From: Sulfuriferula sp047300855
GTDB lineage: Bacteria; Pseudomonadota; Gammaproteobacteria; Burkholderiales; Sulfuriferulaceae
Length of the DNA: 64,000 bases
NCBI RefSeq assembly: GCF_047300855.1
Contig: NZ_CP170197.1
Location: forward strand, 620,001-684,000
Direction: 5' to 3'
Each line of letters begins with the position of its first letter. The first letter of the stretch is position 1. The translations under genes were made by a program, and so were the position numbers. Positions 62,348 through 64,000 of the stretch are shown here, one piece after another. The notes under the pieces are model-generated. The model did not search any database and was not told the origin of the DNA. It was given only the letters and a program-made list of their open reading frames with translations.

Positions 62348-62427
62348 CAAAATGCAAAAGGCAAAACCTGGGTAGCTCCTGCTTGGGTAAATTGAATTGC
62401 CGTTTTAGATCGTTAATGGAAACCATT

Positions 62428-64000
62428 ATGCAAACAGAAAGTTTCATTCCCGGCAAAGACGCTTCACTGGAAGCGTCTATCCAGTCCATGCAGGCCAAAC
62501 TGGAGGCGTTGGGCTTCCATATCGAGGAGCGCTCCTGGCTCAATCCCATCGCCAACGTCTGGTCGGTACACATCCGCGACCGCGATTGTCCGATCCTGTT
62601 CACCAACGGCAAGGGCGCATCGCAAAAGGCCGCGCTGGCGAGTGCGCTGGGCGAATATTTCGAACGTCTCGGCTGCCATTATTTCTGGACCCATTACTAC
62701 CTGGGCGAAACCATTGCTCAGCGCGAATATGTACATTACCCGCAGGAAAAATGGTTTCCATTAAGCGAGGACGAGCGCTGGCCGGAAGGCTTGCTGGATG
62801 CCGAGTTGCAGGCATTCTATAACCCTGATGAAACAGTGAAGGCGCATGTGCTGGTGGAACACAATTCCGGCAATGCCGGACGCGGCATTTGCGCGTTGCC
62901 CTACCAGCGTCAACGCGATGGCGCCACATTGTGGTTCCCGGTCAATATTATCGGCAACCTGTATGTCAGCAATGGCATGTCGGCGGGCAATTCCCCCGCC
63001 GAGGCGCGCGTGCAGGCGTTGTCCGAAATCTTCGAGCGCCACGTCAAGTTCCGCATTATTGCCGAAGGCCTGTGCCTGCCCGATGTGCCGGAGGCCGTCA
63101 TCGCGCGCTATCCTAAAATCGAGGCCGGCATCCGCGACTTGCGCGCCGCCGGGTTCGGCATCCTGGTCAAGGACGCCTCGCTGGGCGGGAAATACCCGGT
63201 GATGAACGTCACCCTGCTCAACCCGCGCGACCAGGGCTGCTTCGCCAGTTTCGGGGCGCATCCGCGCTTTGAGGTTGCACTGGAACGAGCGCTCACCGAG
63301 CTGCTGCAAGGCCGCGCGCTGGATGCGCTGGGCGACTTTCCAGAACCGGGTTTCGACCTGGAAGAAATCGCCGATCCGCAAAACCTGGAAATTCACTTTG
63401 TCGATTCCAGCGGCATCATCAGCTGGGAATTTCTGCGTGCCACGCCCGATTACGAGTTTGCCGACTGGAACTTCAGCGGCACCACCGAGCAGGAATACGC
63501 CTGGCTGTGCGAGCTCATCCATACCGAGGAACGCGACATCTATATCGCGGATTTCCCCGATCTGGGCGTGTATGCCTGCCGCATCATTGTCCCGGGCATG
63601 TCCGAAATCTATCCCACCGACGATCTGGAATGGAACAACAACAGTGTCGGCAACCAGCTGCGCCACGCCATCCTGCATCTGACGCAACTGGATGACGAGG
63701 AATGCAGCGAACTGCTGGACCAGCTCGACGAACTCGCCCTCGACGATCAGCGCCCCGTCGCTGCGCTGATCGGCCTTGTTGCCGATGCCGGTACGCTGTG
63801 GAAAGATTTGCGCGTGGGCGAGCTGAAAACGCTGCTGGCACTGGCCATTGGCGATAACGAAGCGATCCGCGCAGGCTGCCACTGGGTGCGCCACTTCGAA
63901 CAGCTCGATCCCGCTCGGCGTCTGGTTTATCGTTGCATCGAAGCCCTGCTATTGATGGAAGATGCCGAACACTACAGCGACAGCCTGCAAACGCTTTACG
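62428..64000 (+). CDS. ycaO: YcaO, ribosomal S12 methylthiotransferase accessory factor (partial)
   Basis: ATP-grasp-like cyclodehydratase-family protein; E. coli YcaO helps RimO methylthiolate S12. It is truncated by the window end after 524 residues; the E. coli protein is 586. Clear landmarks: ESFIPGKDASLE at the start, ANVWSVHIRDRDCPILFTNGKG, GNLYVSNGMSAGNSPAEARVQ, SEIFERHVKFRIIAEG and DLGVYACRIIVPGMSEIYP. Start at ATG 62428; ATG 62416 is a weaker alternative. No TOMM substrate or dehydrogenase partner is nearby, so the RimO-accessory role is favoured over peptide modification. Confidence 0.93.
   Translation, partial: MQTESFIPGKDASLEASIQSMQAKLEALGFHIEERSWLNPIANVWSVHIRDRDCPILFTNGKGASQKAALASALGEYFERLGCHYFWTHYYLGETIAQREYVHYPQEKWFPLSEDERWPEGLLDAELQAFYNPDETVKAHVLVEHNSGNAGRGICALPYQRQRDGATLWFPVNIIGNLYVSNGMSAGNSPAEARVQALSEIFERHVKFRIIAEGLCLPDVPEAVIARYPKIEAGIRDLRAAGFGILVKDASLGGKYPVMNVTLLNPRDQGCFASFGAHPRFEVALERALTELLQGRALDALGDFPEPGFDLEEIADPQNLEIHFVDSSGIISWEFLRATPDYEFADWNFSGTTEQEYAWLCELIHTEERDIYIADFPDLGVYACRIIVPGMSEIYPTDDLEWNNNSVGNQLRHAILHLTQLDDEECSELLDQLDELALDDQRPVAALIGLVADAGTLWKDLRVGELKTLLALAIGDNEAIRAGCHWVRHFEQLDPARRLVYRCIEALLLMEDAEHYSDSLQTLY

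Noticed and set aside
62761..63894. Minus-strand open frame of 377 codons
   Set aside because: It is antisense to ycaO, which matches E. coli YcaO along its length.

Overview
The window is a 64 kb stretch of chromosome from a betaproteobacterium. The gene orders str-S10-spc-alpha, fmdB-DUF502-aspS, yebC-ruvCAB-ybgC-tolQRAB-pal-cpoB-queE-queC and darP/pmbA, together with the protein sequences, fit Nitrosomonadales in the broad sense (Gallionellaceae or Sulfuricellaceae-like). Exported DsrE-like proteins and a YeeE/YedE sulfur transporter hint at sulfur metabolism. The placement is inferred from recall; no search was run. I found no rRNA or tRNA gene, insertion sequence, prophage or CRISPR array.

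Positions 1-17.8 kb hold the translation super-cluster on the + strand: rpsG-fusA-tuf, then S10 (rpsJ to rpsQ), spc (rplN to rpmJ, with secY and infA) and alpha (rpsM, rpsK, rpsD, rpoA, rplQ), ended by a strong intrinsic terminator. Candidate internal promoters lie before rpsJ, rplN and rpsM. A structured leader precedes rplN. Positions 17.8-26.2 kb hold an S-adenosylmethionine hydrolase-like gene, uvrA-glycerate kinase on the minus strand, a YajR-like MFS exporter, ssb and an acyl-activating enzyme.

Positions 26.3-32.2 kb look like one sensory module: a TonB-dependent receptor, a LuxR-type regulator, a periplasmic binding-protein-like protein and a hybrid histidine kinase. A minus-strand terminator with no matching gene sits inside it. 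Positions 32.3-36.1 kb hold fmdB, DUF502, aspS, an unknown gene and nudB. At 36.2 kb an EAL-CBS-GGDEF protein is preceded by a near-consensus Pho box. It is followed by a ybhP-clsB pair.

Positions 40.4-45.05 kb are the most unusual part. An exported DsrE-like protein is divergent from a NarX/NarL-type two-component pair, which is followed by a second exported DsrE-like protein and three tandem paralogous small Roadblock/DUF2173-like proteins. A perfect 30-bp inverted repeat lies between the divergent arms. This is the best candidate here for an undescribed system.

Positions 45.1-64 kb return to conserved housekeeping: a HerA-like ATPase, yebC, ruvCAB, the complete Tol-Pal envelope system, queuosine genes, a YeeE/YedE transporter, darP, pmbA, a GDSL esterase lipoprotein, TRAP transporter membrane subunits and ycaO, which runs off the end. 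The tolB-pal gap is unusually long (351 bp), with hairpins and one possible 43-codon ORF.
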